Below, piece by piece: positions 55,968 to 64,000 of a stretch of 64,000 nt of DNA (positions are counted from its first letter, which is position 1; every line of letters begins with the position of its first letter). Under the pieces are notes generated by a model. It had not been told where the DNA came from. It saw only the letters and a list, made by a program, of their open reading frames with translations, and did not search any database. Source of the DNA: Actinobacillus indolicus (GTDB taxonomy: Bacteria; Pseudomonadota; Gammaproteobacteria; Enterobacterales; Pasteurellaceae). Made by a program: the position numbers and the translations under genes. Location: positions 1,446,001 to 1,510,000 of the forward strand of contig NZ_CP038145.1 of assembly GCF_004519515.1 (NCBI RefSeq), in the 5' to 3' direction.

Positions 55968-58900
55968 ATGACAAAACTTTATGACGGCTCATTTGAGCGT
56001 GAAAACTGTGGGTTTGGCTTGATTGCCAATATAGATGGCGTGCAGAGCCACAAAGTGGTTCGTAATGGTATTTTAGGTTTATCTCGTATGCAGCACCGCG
56101 GGGCGATTTTGGCAGATGGCAAAACGGGGGATGGTTGCGGTCTTTCTTTGCAAATGCCAGAGAGCTTTTTTCGTGCGATTGCAGCGGAAAGTGGTTTTAC
56201 CTTGGCAAAAATTTTCGGTGTCGGGCAGATTTTTTTACCGCGAGATGAAGCTCTGGCAAAAGCCTATATTGAAATTATCAATGAAGAATTAACTCAAGAA
56301 ACCTTAGGTATTCCTGCGTGGCGTGATGTGCCGACCAATCCGTCTGTATTGGGATCCATTGCGTTGGCGGATATGCCAAGCATAAAACAGGTATTTATTA
56401 ATGCACCAAGCGGCTGGCGTGTACAGGATTTGCAACGCCGTTTGTTTGTGGCTCGTCGTCGTATTGAGAAACGTATTGATCACCCTGATTTCTACATTTG
56501 TAGTTTTTCCAATCAAACCATTGTCTATAAAGGCTTATGTATGCCGAAAGATTTGCCGAAATTCTATTTGGATTTGGCGGATCTGCGTATGCAGACGGCA
56601 ATTTGTTTATTCCACCAACGCTTTTCAACCAATACGCAACCGCGTTGGAAGTTGGCACAGCCGTTCCGTTATTTAGCTCATAACGGTGAGATCAATACAA
56701 TTTCGGGCAACCGGGCATGGGCGAGAGCGCGTGCTTACAAATACCGCACACCGTTAATTCCTGACCTACAAACCGCGGCACCGTTTGTTAATGAAACGGG
56801 CTCGGATTCTAGCTCGTTGGATAATATGTTAGAGCTGTTCGTCAGCGGTGGTATGGACTTGTTCCGTGCAATGCGTTTGCTTGTACCGCCGGCGTGGCAA
56901 CAAAACCCGGATATGAGTGACGATTTGCGTGCATTTTATGATTTCAACTCTATGCATATGGAGCCATGGGATGGCCCTGCGGGAATTGTTTTAACCGATG
57001 GTCGTTATGCCGCTTGTAACCTTGACCGTAATGGTTTACGCCCTGCGCGTTATGTGATTACGCAAGACCGTTTGATTACGATTGCCTCCGAAGTCGGTAT
57101 TTGGAATTACGCTCCCGATGAAGTCGTGGAAAAAGGACGTGTCGGTCCGGGGCAATTATTGGTGATTGATACCAAAAAAGGCAAATTATTGCATTCTGAT
57201 GAAATTGACAATGAAGTCCGTGCAAGACACCCTTACCGTGAGTGGTTAAACAAGCATGTTCAACGTTTAATTCCGTTTGAGCAACTGCCTGAAAACGAAG
57301 TGGGTGAAGCGTCACTGGATGAGTTACAACTCAAAGTGTATCAAAAGCAGTTCCTTTATGATAAGGAAGAGCTGGAAAATGTGATTCGTGTGTTGGGTGA
57401 AAGCGGACAGGAAGCGGTCGGTTCAATGGGTGATGATACGCCTTTTGCGGTGTTGAGCGAACGCCCTCGTGTGCTGTTTGATTATTTCCGTCAATACTTT
57501 GCTCAAGTCACGAACCCACCGATTGACCCATTGCGTGAAGCCCATGTGATGAGCCTTGCCACCAGTATCGGCCGTGAAATGAGCGTGTTCTTTGAAGCAG
57601 AAGGCATGTCGCATCGAGTGAATTTCAAATCGCCGATTTTGGTGTATTCCGATATGCAACAGATTTTGCGTTTGCCAGAAGAGCATTATAAACATACTGT
57701 ATTGGATGCGACCTTTAACCCTGATGAACTGAATTTAAAACAGGCGATAGAGCAGTTATGCGAACAGGCAAAACAAGCTGTGCGTGACAAAACCGTGTTG
57801 TTGATTGTGTCTGACCGTAATATCACGGCTGAACGCCAACCGATTCCAAGTGCCTTAGCGGTGGGGGCGTTGCAAACCTGTTTGGTAGAAGCGAACCTGC
57901 GTTGTGATACCAACATTTTGGTGGAAACCGCAGAAGCGCGCAATCCACATCATTTTGCGGTGTTAATCGGTTTAGGGGCAACAGCAGTTTATCCCTATCT
58001 TGCCTATGAAACCATTGCTGATTTGGTACAAAAAGGTGCGATTAGCAAACCACTGCGTGTGGCGATTGCTAATTTCCGCAACGGAATCAACAAAGGCTTA
58101 TACAAAATTATGTCGAAAATGGGCATTTCTTGTGTGTCGTCCTACCGTTGTGCCAGATTGTTTGAAGTGGTCGGCTTAAATAGTGATGTGACCAACCTTT
58201 GCTTCCCAGGTATCACCAGCCGTATCGAAGGGGCAAGTTTTGCAGATTTAGAGCAACAACAGACCGCTTGTCGTAAAAAAGCATGGAGAAATAGTCAGGA
58301 TATTGATATGGGCGGTTATCTTAAATATAAACCGCAAGGCGAATACCATGCCTATAATCCTGATGTAGTAAATACCTTACAGGCGGCAGTAAATACAGGC
58401 GATTACGAAAAATATAAAGCTTTCCGTGATGTGGTAAATAGCCGTCCGATTACCACTATCCGTGATATGTTACGTTTAAAAACTGAAGCGGGTAAAGCGA
58501 TTGAGCTTCATCGTGTTGAACCGGCGGAAAACTTATACAAACGCTTTGACAGTGCGGCAATGTCTATCGGTGCATTAAGCCCCGAAGCCCACGAAGCCTT
58601 AGCTGTGGCAATGAACCGCTTGGGGGGCTATTCCAACTCAGGTGAAGGCGGTGAAGATCCGAAACGTTATGGCACAGAAAAAGTGTCGAAAATCAAACAA
58701 GTGGCATCGGGTCGTTTTGGTGTTACCCCTGCTTACTTAATGAGTGCCGAAGTTATTCAAATCAAAGTGGCACAAGGGGCAAAACCAGGGGAAGGCGGTC
58801 AGTTACCAGGGGATAAAGTCACCCCATATATCGCCCAACTTCGCTATGCGGTTCCGGGTTCAACCTTGATTTCACCACCGCCACACCACGATATTTACTC

Positions 58901-60434
58901 GATTGAAGACTTGGCACAGTTGATTTTCGACTTAAAACAGATCAACCCGAAAGCCTTAATCTCAGTCAAACTCGTTTCCTTACCGGGTGTTGGTACGATT
59001 GCGACAGGTGTGGCAAAAGCCTATGCGGATTTAATCACCATTGCAGGCTATGATGGCGGTACGGGTGCAAGCCCATTAACCAGTGTGAAATACTGCGGTT
59101 CACCGTGGGAACTTGGCTTGGCAGAAGCTCAACAAGCCTTGGTGGAAAACAATCTACGTCATAAAGTTCGTTTACAAGTCGATGGCGGTTTAAAAACAGG
59201 TTTAGACATTGTGAAAGCGGCGATTTTAGGGGCAGAAAGTTTCGGTTTTGGTACAGCGCCAATGGTCGCATTAGGCTGTCGCTACCTACGTATCTGCCAC
59301 TTAAATAACTGTGCAACAGGCGTGGCAACACAAGACGATACTTTGCGTAATAAGCATTACCACGGCTTACCTGAAAAAGCGATGAACTACTTTAAATTTA
59401 TCGCCCAAGATGTGCGTGAAATTTTGGCAGAACTCGGTGTAGAGAAATTAACCGACTTAATCGGTCGCACCGACTTATTAGAAATCATCAATGGCAAAAC
59501 CGCAAAACAACAAGGTTTAGCCTTGGATAAATTGCTCTATTCGCCAAAAGTGCCAGACGGTAGTAGCCGTTTCTGCACCCAAGCCAACCCTGCTTTTGAC
59601 CAAGGTTTGTTGAATAAAGCGATTGTGGCACAAGCGCAAAATGCTTTTGAAAGCGGTTTGTCTGCCGACTTGGATTTCGACATCAGCAACTTAGACCGCT
59701 CTGTGGGGGCAACCCTTTCAGGCTTGGTGGCACAACGCTACGGCAACCGTGGCAATCCGTTGCAAACCTTCAACATCAACCTAAACGGCACCGCAGGACA
59801 AAGTTTTGGTGTTTGGTTAGCGGGTGGCGTGAACCTAAACTTAACCGGTGATGCTAACGACTATGTGGGTAAAGGTATGGCAGGCGGCCGCATTGTGATT
59901 AAACCACACAATGGCGTTGCCTTTAAAGCTGAGGATGCCACTATTGCAGGCAACACTTGCCTTTACGGTGCAACAGGGGGCGAACTCTTTGCATCAGGTC
60001 GTGCAGGTGAACGCTTTGCGGTGCGTAACTCAGGGGCGTTAGCGGTAGTTGAAGGTATCGGTGATAACGGCTGTGAATATATGACCGGCGGTGTCGTCAC
60101 TATTTTAGGTAAAACAGGTATCAACTTCGGTGCAGGTATGACGGGCGGCTTTGCCTATGTTTATGATGTAGACGGGAAATTTGCCAACCGTATCAACCCT
60201 GAATTAGTTGAGGGCTTAAGTATCAATGAGTTACCGACTCACCAAGAGCATCTGCGTGGTTTACTTTCCCGCCACGTTGAATTAACCCGCAGTGCGATTG
60301 GCGAACGTATCCTCGCCAACTGGGATGATTATGTCGGACGTTTTGTGTTAGTCAAACCGAAAGCGAATGACATTAACGCCCTGTTAGGACACAAACGCCG
60401 TACTGTGAATGAGTTGGGTGCTGTGGTGCAGTAA
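55968..60434 (+). CDS. gltB: Glutamate synthase (NADPH) large subunit
   Basis: GltB converts glutamine and 2-oxoglutarate to two glutamates. I use the ATG 10 nt after AGGA; a GTG 9 bp upstream is too close to that site. The 1488 residues include a 13-residue propeptide before the N-terminal Cys nucleophile (EREN-CGFGLIAN). Then come the class II glutaminase domain (to about 420), a central domain, the FMN-binding synthase domain (about 820-1190, GGTGASPLTSVKYCG) and the C-terminal GXGXG beta-helix (about 1250-1430). The 3Fe-4S Cys residues are in GCRYLRICHLNNC. gltD follows after 30 bp. Confidence 0.97.
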   Translation: MTKLYDGSFERENCGFGLIANIDGVQSHKVVRNGILGLSRMQHRGAILADGKTGDGCGLSLQMPESFFRAIAAESGFTLAKIFGVGQIFLPRDEALAKAYIEIINEELTQETLGIPAWRDVPTNPSVLGSIALADMPSIKQVFINAPSGWRVQDLQRRLFVARRRIEKRIDHPDFYICSFSNQTIVYKGLCMPKDLPKFYLDLADLRMQTAICLFHQRFSTNTQPRWKLAQPFRYLAHNGEINTISGNRAWARARAYKYRTPLIPDLQTAAPFVNETGSDSSSLDNMLELFVSGGMDLFRAMRLLVPPAWQQNPDMSDDLRAFYDFNSMHMEPWDGPAGIVLTDGRYAACNLDRNGLRPARYVITQDRLITIASEVGIWNYAPDEVVEKGRVGPGQLLVIDTKKGKLLHSDEIDNEVRARHPYREWLNKHVQRLIPFEQLPENEVGEASLDELQLKVYQKQFLYDKEELENVIRVLGESGQEAVGSMGDDTPFAVLSERPRVLFDYFRQYFAQVTNPPIDPLREAHVMSLATSIGREMSVFFEAEGMSHRVNFKSPILVYSDMQQILRLPEEHYKHTVLDATFNPDELNLKQAIEQLCEQAKQAVRDKTVLLIVSDRNITAERQPIPSALAVGALQTCLVEANLRCDTNILVETAEARNPHHFAVLIGLGATAVYPYLAYETIADLVQKGAISKPLRVAIANFRNGINKGLYKIMSKMGISCVSSYRCARLFEVVGLNSDVTNLCFPGITSRIEGASFADLEQQQTACRKKAWRNSQDIDMGGYLKYKPQGEYHAYNPDVVNTLQAAVNTGDYEKYKAFRDVVNSRPITTIRDMLRLKTEAGKAIELHRVEPAENLYKRFDSAAMSIGALSPEAHEALAVAMNRLGGYSNSGEGGEDPKRYGTEKVSKIKQVASGRFGVTPAYLMSAEVIQIKVAQGAKPGEGGQLPGDKVTPYIAQLRYAVPGSTLISPPPHHDIYSIEDLAQLIFDLKQINPKALISVKLVSLPGVGTIATGVAKAYADLITIAGYDGGTGASPLTSVKYCGSPWELGLAEAQQALVENNLRHKVRLQVDGGLKTGLDIVKAAILGAESFGFGTAPMVALGCRYLRICHLNNCATGVATQDDTLRNKHYHGLPEKAMNYFKFIAQDVREILAELGVEKLTDLIGRTDLLEIINGKTAKQQGLALDKLLYSPKVPDGSSRFCTQANPAFDQGLLNKAIVAQAQNAFESGLSADLDFDISNLDRSVGATLSGLVAQRYGNRGNPLQTFNINLNGTAGQSFGVWLAGGVNLNLTGDANDYVGKGMAGGRIVIKPHNGVAFKAEDATIAGNTCLYGATGGELFASGRAGERFAVRNSGALAVVEGIGDNGCEYMTGGVVTILGKTGINFGAGMTGGFAYVYDVDGKFANRINPELVEGLSINELPTHQEHLRGLLSRHVELTRSAIGERILANWDDYVGRFVLVKPKANDINALLGHKRRTVNELGAVVQ

Positions 60435-60464
60435 TATAAAAGTGATTACCAAAAGGATAATAAA

Positions 60465-61892
60465 ATGAGCCGAGATAATGTTTACCAATTTATTGATTTA
60501 CCCCGTGTTGATCCGTCAAAGATTCCATTACACAGCCGTAAAACCGAATTTATTGAGATCTATCAGATTTTTAGTGATGCACAAGCAGAATCACAATCTG
60601 ACCGCTGTTTAGAGTGCGGCAATCCCTACTGCCAACATAAATGCCCGTTACACAACAATATTCCCAACTGGCTACGTTTAGCAAAAGAAGGACGCATTAT
60701 TGATGCCGCCGAGTTAGCTCACAGCACCAATAGCTTGCCGGAAGTCTGCGGACGCGTTTGCCCTCAAGACCGCTTGTGTGAAGGTTCTTGCACTTTAAAT
60801 GCGGAATTCGGTGCAGTCACTATCGGTAATGTTGAAAAATACATCACCGAAAAAGCCTTTGAAATGGGCTGGCGACCAAGCGTGAAAAATGTACCGAAAG
60901 CCAATAAAAAAGTGGCGGTTATCGGCGCAGGCCCTGCCGGTTTAGGCTGTGCCGATGTATTGATCCGCAACGGTGTTGATGTTGTCGTGTATGAACGCCA
61001 ACAAGAAATCGGGGGCTTGCTCACGTTCGGGATTCCGTCATTTAAATTGGAAAAAAATGTGATGAGCCGTCGCCGTGAGATTTTTAGTGAAATGGGCATT
61101 GAGTTTAAACTGGGTGTAGAAATCGGCAAAGATATCAGCCTTGACGATTTGGTGGCTCAATATGATGCCGTTTTCTTGGGTGTTGGCACCTATCAAGGTA
61201 TGAAAGCCAACATTCCAAACGAACAAGCACAAGGCGTATATTCCGCTCTGCCATTTTTGATCGGCAATACACAACATTTGCTTGGCTTTGATGCCCCTGA
61301 TTACGTGTCTATGGCGGACAAACGTGTCGTGGTACTTGGCGGTGGCGATACTGCAATGGACTGTGTGCGTACTTCGGTACGTCAAGGCGCGGCAGAAGTC
61401 ACCTGCGTCTATCGTCGTGATGCCGCCAATATGCCGGGCAGCCGTAAGGAATACAGCAATGCCAAAGAAGAGGGTGTCGAGTTCCAATTCAACGCACAAC
61501 CGGTGGAAATTGAAGCCGAACCGGTCGCGGTTGAAACCGATCATTCAGGCAAAGTGACGGGAATTAAAATCGTCAAAACCCAACTGGGTGAACCTGATGC
61601 GAATGGTCGTCGTCAAGCCGAAATCATTGAAGGCAGTGAGGAAGTGATTCCTTGTGATGCCGTTATCATCGCCTTCGGCTTCGCCCCACACGAAATGCCT
61701 TGGCTTGCCTCAATCGGTGTCACCACAGACAAACGTGGCAGAATTGCAACAACTGGCGAACTTAAACAACAAACTGCTAATCCAAAAGTCTTTGCTGGTG
61801 GTGATATTACCCGTGGTTCAGACCTTGTGGTTACCGCTGTTGCTGAAGGGCGTGATGCAGCACAGAGCATTATGGAGTATTTAGAAGTGTAG
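60465..61892 (+). CDS. gltD: Glutamate synthase (NADPH) small subunit
   Basis: GltD feeds electrons from NADPH to GltB through FAD and Fe-S clusters. The 475 residues show the N-terminal cluster motif region (CLECGNPYCQHKCPLHNNIP and CGRVCPQDRLCEGSC). The FAD motif is VAVIGAGPAGLGCADVL (about 146-162) and the NADPH motif is VVVLGGGDTAMDCVRT (about 288-303). It forms the gltBD operon. An uptake-signal inverted pair with an AAATTTTGCAAAATTT core lies just downstream (61896-61953). Confidence 0.97.
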   Translation: MSRDNVYQFIDLPRVDPSKIPLHSRKTEFIEIYQIFSDAQAESQSDRCLECGNPYCQHKCPLHNNIPNWLRLAKEGRIIDAAELAHSTNSLPEVCGRVCPQDRLCEGSCTLNAEFGAVTIGNVEKYITEKAFEMGWRPSVKNVPKANKKVAVIGAGPAGLGCADVLIRNGVDVVVYERQQEIGGLLTFGIPSFKLEKNVMSRRREIFSEMGIEFKLGVEIGKDISLDDLVAQYDAVFLGVGTYQGMKANIPNEQAQGVYSALPFLIGNTQHLLGFDAPDYVSMADKRVVVLGGGDTAMDCVRTSVRQGAAEVTCVYRRDAANMPGSRKEYSNAKEEGVEFQFNAQPVEIEAEPVAVETDHSGKVTGIKIVKTQLGEPDANGRRQAEIIEGSEEVIPCDAVIIAFGFAPHEMPWLASIGVTTDKRGRIATTGELKQQTANPKVFAGGDITRGSDLVVTAVAEGRDAAQSIMEYLEV

Positions 61893-62069
61893 TAGATCAA
61901 GCGGTCAGATTTGATGAAAATTTTGCAAAATTTATCTCTGATCTGCCCGCTTGTTATTTTATTGAGAATAACTCGCATTTGTAAAAGTTTGTAAATGAAC
62001 TTGTTTATTTAGGTGAGAATTATTATCATCTAACTACTTCAAAAATAATAGGTAATCACTCCAATTCTT

Positions 62070-62106
62070 ACGCCTCATTCCCCCACAAAATGAGGCGTTT
62101 TTTTTC
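62070..62106 (+). terminator. Rho-independent terminator upstream of tyrS
   Basis: ACGCCTCATT pairs with AATGAGGCGT over a 9-nt loop, followed by a run of eight T. It ends transcripts from the gltBD side about 65 bp before tyrS. Confidence 0.85.
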
Positions 62107-62128
62107 GCCTTTTTTCTTCGTTCTCCGC

Positions 62129-62134
62129 TATAAT
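62129..62134 (+). promoter_or_regulatory. Probable tyrS promoter -10 element
   Basis: TATAAT lies 37 bp upstream of the tyrS start codon, after the terminator. No strong -35 is seen (T-rich CTTTTTTC at the expected spacing), so this is a partial promoter call. Confidence 0.5.
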
Positions 62135-62170
62135 AGCCAGTATTTTTCGCATATAGTAAAAGGAATAATG

Positions 62171-63361
62171 ATGACACAATCTATTGAAACCGTTCTCGCT
62201 GAACTTAAACGTGGCGTAGAAGATGTTTATTCAGAAGCAGATTTAATTGAGAAATTAAAAGAAAATCGTCCGTTACGCGTAAAACTTGGGGCAGATCCGA
62301 CCGCTCCAGATATTCACTTAGGGCATACAGTCGTATTAAATAAACTTCGCCAATTCCAAAATTTTGGTCACGAAGTGATTTTCTTAATTGGTGACTTTAC
62401 GGCAACAGTGGGCGATCCATCAGGTAAAAATACAACTCGTCCGCCACTTTCTCGTGAAGATGTACTACGCAACGCTGAAACTTATAAAGAGCAGATCTAT
62501 AAAATTTTAGATCCACAAAAAACCCGTATTGTGTTTAACTCTGATTGGTTAGGCAAATTGGGTACGGTTGGTATGATTCGTTTAGCATCAAACTACACGG
62601 TGGCTCGTATGTTAGAGCGCGATGACTTCAAAAAACGTTTTGCTAACAACCAATCTATTGCCATTCACGAATTTATCTACCCATTATTGCAAGGTCACGA
62701 CTCTGTGGCATTAGAGGCAGATATTGAGCTTGGCGGTACAGACCAAACCTTTAACTTATTGATTGGTCGTGAGTTACAAAAAGCAGCTGGGCAGAAGCCA
62801 CAGGTCGCCATGACATTACCACTGCTTGTTGGTTTAGACGGCGAGAAAAAAATGTCGAAATCACTCGGTAACTATATCGGCGTTACCGAAGCACCAAACG
62901 AAATGTTCGGCAAAATTATGTCGATTTCTGATGAATTAATGTGGGATTGGTACAACTTACTTTCATTCCGCCCATTAACTGAAATTGCACAGTTAAAAGC
63001 CGATGTAGATGCAGGCAAAAACCCACGTGATGTGAAAATTTTATTGGCGAAAGAGATTATCGCTCGTTTCCATTCTGAAGCAGATGCAGATGCGGCGGAA
63101 CAAGAGTTTATCAACCGCTTCCAAAAAGGTGCAATGCCAGATGAAATGCCTGAATTTACCTTTGAAGGTGAAATCGGTTTAGCAGCATTATTAAAAGAGG
63201 CTGGCTTAGTGCCTTCAACATCAGAAGCAATCCGTTCTGCACAACAAGGTGGCGTGAAAATTGACGGCGAAAAAGTGGATGATGTGAAACAAAATGCACA
63301 GAAAGGGACTTTTGTTTACCAAGTTGGTAAACGTAAGTTTGCGAGAGTGACTGTGAAATAA
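62171..63361 (+). CDS. tyrS: Tyrosyl-tRNA synthetase
   Basis: This class I synthetase charges tRNA-Tyr. I start at the second of two adjacent ATGs (62168 and 62171), 7 nt after AGGA. The 396 residues have the HIGH-type motif HLGHTVVL (about 50-57) and the KMSKS motif GEKKMSKSLGNYIG (about 225-238), and the C-terminal S4-like RNA-binding domain has QQGGVKIDGEKVDD. The long upstream open frame begins inside the terminator and is not coding. Confidence 0.96.
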   Translation: MTQSIETVLAELKRGVEDVYSEADLIEKLKENRPLRVKLGADPTAPDIHLGHTVVLNKLRQFQNFGHEVIFLIGDFTATVGDPSGKNTTRPPLSREDVLRNAETYKEQIYKILDPQKTRIVFNSDWLGKLGTVGMIRLASNYTVARMLERDDFKKRFANNQSIAIHEFIYPLLQGHDSVALEADIELGGTDQTFNLLIGRELQKAAGQKPQVAMTLPLLVGLDGEKKMSKSLGNYIGVTEAPNEMFGKIMSISDELMWDWYNLLSFRPLTEIAQLKADVDAGKNPRDVKILLAKEIIARFHSEADADAAEQEFINRFQKGAMPDEMPEFTFEGEIGLAALLKEAGLVPSTSEAIRSAQQGGVKIDGEKVDDVKQNAQKGTFVYQVGKRKFARVTVK

Positions 63362-63385
63362 TTAAATAGACATCATAGACAACAT

Positions 63386-63427
63386 GGTTGCTAATGGATA
63401 TTTTCAAGTATCCTTAGCAACTTTTTT
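63386..63427 (+). terminator. Rho-independent terminator after tyrS
   Basis: GTTGCTAATGGATA and TATCCTTAGCAAC form a stem with a one-base bulge, followed by CTTTTTTACT. Confidence 0.8.
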
Positions 63428-63514
63428 ACTCAAAATATCTTTTATAAACACAGCGCTCTTCCATTCACTCTATGATATGAATGAGAAATTCGTACCCGAT
63501 TAATAGGGGGATTG

Positions 63515-64000
63515 TTATTGCAAATCAAATAACAAAAATTCCACATCATTATGAGCTGTCAATTCTAAGGCGCTTTCCTGACGAATACCTAACGCATCAC
63601 TCCCTGATAGGCTTAAATCATTAACTGTTAAATTTCCTCGGACAACTTGTAGCCAATAATTTCGGTTCTTATCTAAGGTAATGTTTTCTGAGTGATTATT
63701 GGAATATTGATAACGCCATAATTTCATATCTTGATAGATTTTAAAGGAGTTTTCCTCCGCATCTGGCGATAGAATCAATGTCGCACCTTTCTTATCTTCA
63801 AATTTGCCTTGTGCATAGTGCGGTTGAATATTTTTCTGATTTGGAATAATCCATATCTGGTAAAGATGTAACGTTTCATCATGACTTGGATTTATTTCAG
63901 AATGATAAATACCTGAGCCCGCAGACATAATTTGAAATTCACCTGCATGAACCTCCGTTTGATTTCCCATGCTATCCTTATGCGCTACGCGTCCATTAAG
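63515..64000 (-). CDS. Pirin-family protein (partial, N-terminus beyond window)
   Basis: The reading frame continues past the window end. Upstream of the internal ATG at 63968-63970 it reads LNGRVAHKDSMGNQ, the conserved pirin HKDSMGN motif, so the true start lies outside. The visible 161 residues include the cupin metal-site region GSGIYHSEINPSHDE, the LYQIWIIPNQKNIQP strand and an acidic C-terminal cupin barrel (YhhW type). Some pirins act as quercetin dioxygenase-like enzymes or redox sensors; function here is unknown. Confidence 0.88.
   Translation of the reverse strand, partial: LNGRVAHKDSMGNQTEVHAGEFQIMSAGSGIYHSEINPSHDETLHLYQIWIIPNQKNIQPHYAQGKFEDKKGATLILSPDAEENSFKIYQDMKLWRYQYSNNHSENITLDKNRNYWLQVVRGNLTVNDLSLSGSDALGIRQESALELTAHNDVEFLLFDLQ

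Noticed and set aside
62090..62170. N-terminal extension of tyrS
   Set aside because: The extra codons begin inside a Rho-independent terminator and span the probable -10 box; the family starts at the ATG at 62171.
1..64000. tRNA, rRNA, insertion sequence or prophage genes
   Set aside because: I looked for T-loop motifs, transposase or integrase motifs and phage structural genes and found none. A covariance or profile scan was not possible.

Overview
The window looks like a chromosomal segment from a Pasteurellaceae bacterium, most likely in the Actinobacillus pleuropneumoniae / A. suis group. The DNA-uptake core ACAAGCGGT (or ACCGCTTGT) occurs again and again, often in intergenic inverted pairs. 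That is the Apl-type signal, not the Haemophilus-type AAGTGCGGT. The protein set is gammaproteobacterial: RNase E with PNPase-like tail, MetJ, TatABC, GltBD, PflB/PflA/FocA, NudE, CysQ. Most of the window is core genome. I see no prophage, insertion sequence, rRNA, tRNA or CRISPR array.

Layout. 1-5 kb: a leftward folP-chrA-arsC-like group, an AT-rich orphan, rluC, then rightward mscS. 5-10 kb: rne with a structured leader, followed by two lipoproteins made of repetitive helix. 10-13.6 kb: sucrose catabolism (fructokinase, sucrose-6-phosphate hydrolase, LacI-type repressor) without a transporter. 13.9-15.5 kb: an NSS-family amino-acid transporter with a 32-residue MetS-like partner. 15.7-20.9 kb: ychJ, yidC, tatABC, hemB. 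21-26 kb: glmS with a DeoR-type regulator, and RNase R. 26-31.6 kb: a ComEA-like competence protein, yhdT-panF, metJ with met boxes, acpP, proS. 31.7-39 kb: carAB split by a palindromic element, a CyuA-like gene, chaA, a small lipoprotein. 39-47.6 kb: a long leftward array holding the oxidative pentose-phosphate pathway (zwf, pgl, gnd) with cysQ, nudE and several small accessory genes. 47.8-53 kb: anaerobic pyruvate metabolism (focA, pflB, an S-adenosylhomocysteine-hydrolase-like gene, pflA) behind a perfect FNR site. 53.2-56 kb: a LexA-box-controlled UmuD-like gene, an NlpC/P60 hydrolase, nfo and a TorD-family chaperone. 56-64 kb: gltBD, tyrS and a pirin cut by the window end.

The most unusual items are these. 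(1) An SAHH-like protein sits between pflB and the radical-SAM activase pflA and appears to have lost several catalytic residues. (2) A UmuD homologue has a textbook LexA box, but its Ser-Lys protease dyad is replaced. (3) There are paired repeat lipoproteins with identical tandem 66-bp units, and a ComEA with a similarly repetitive linker. (4) A palindromic repeat separates carA from carB, and a diverged copy with compensatory base changes lies by yidC. (5) The dihydropteroate synthase carries Ser at the position equivalent to E. coli Pro64. Several operators can be read directly: met boxes at metJ, a PurR box at carA, an FNR box at focA and a LexA box at the umuD-like gene.

Functions are assigned from recognised motifs and family knowledge. 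No database search was run.
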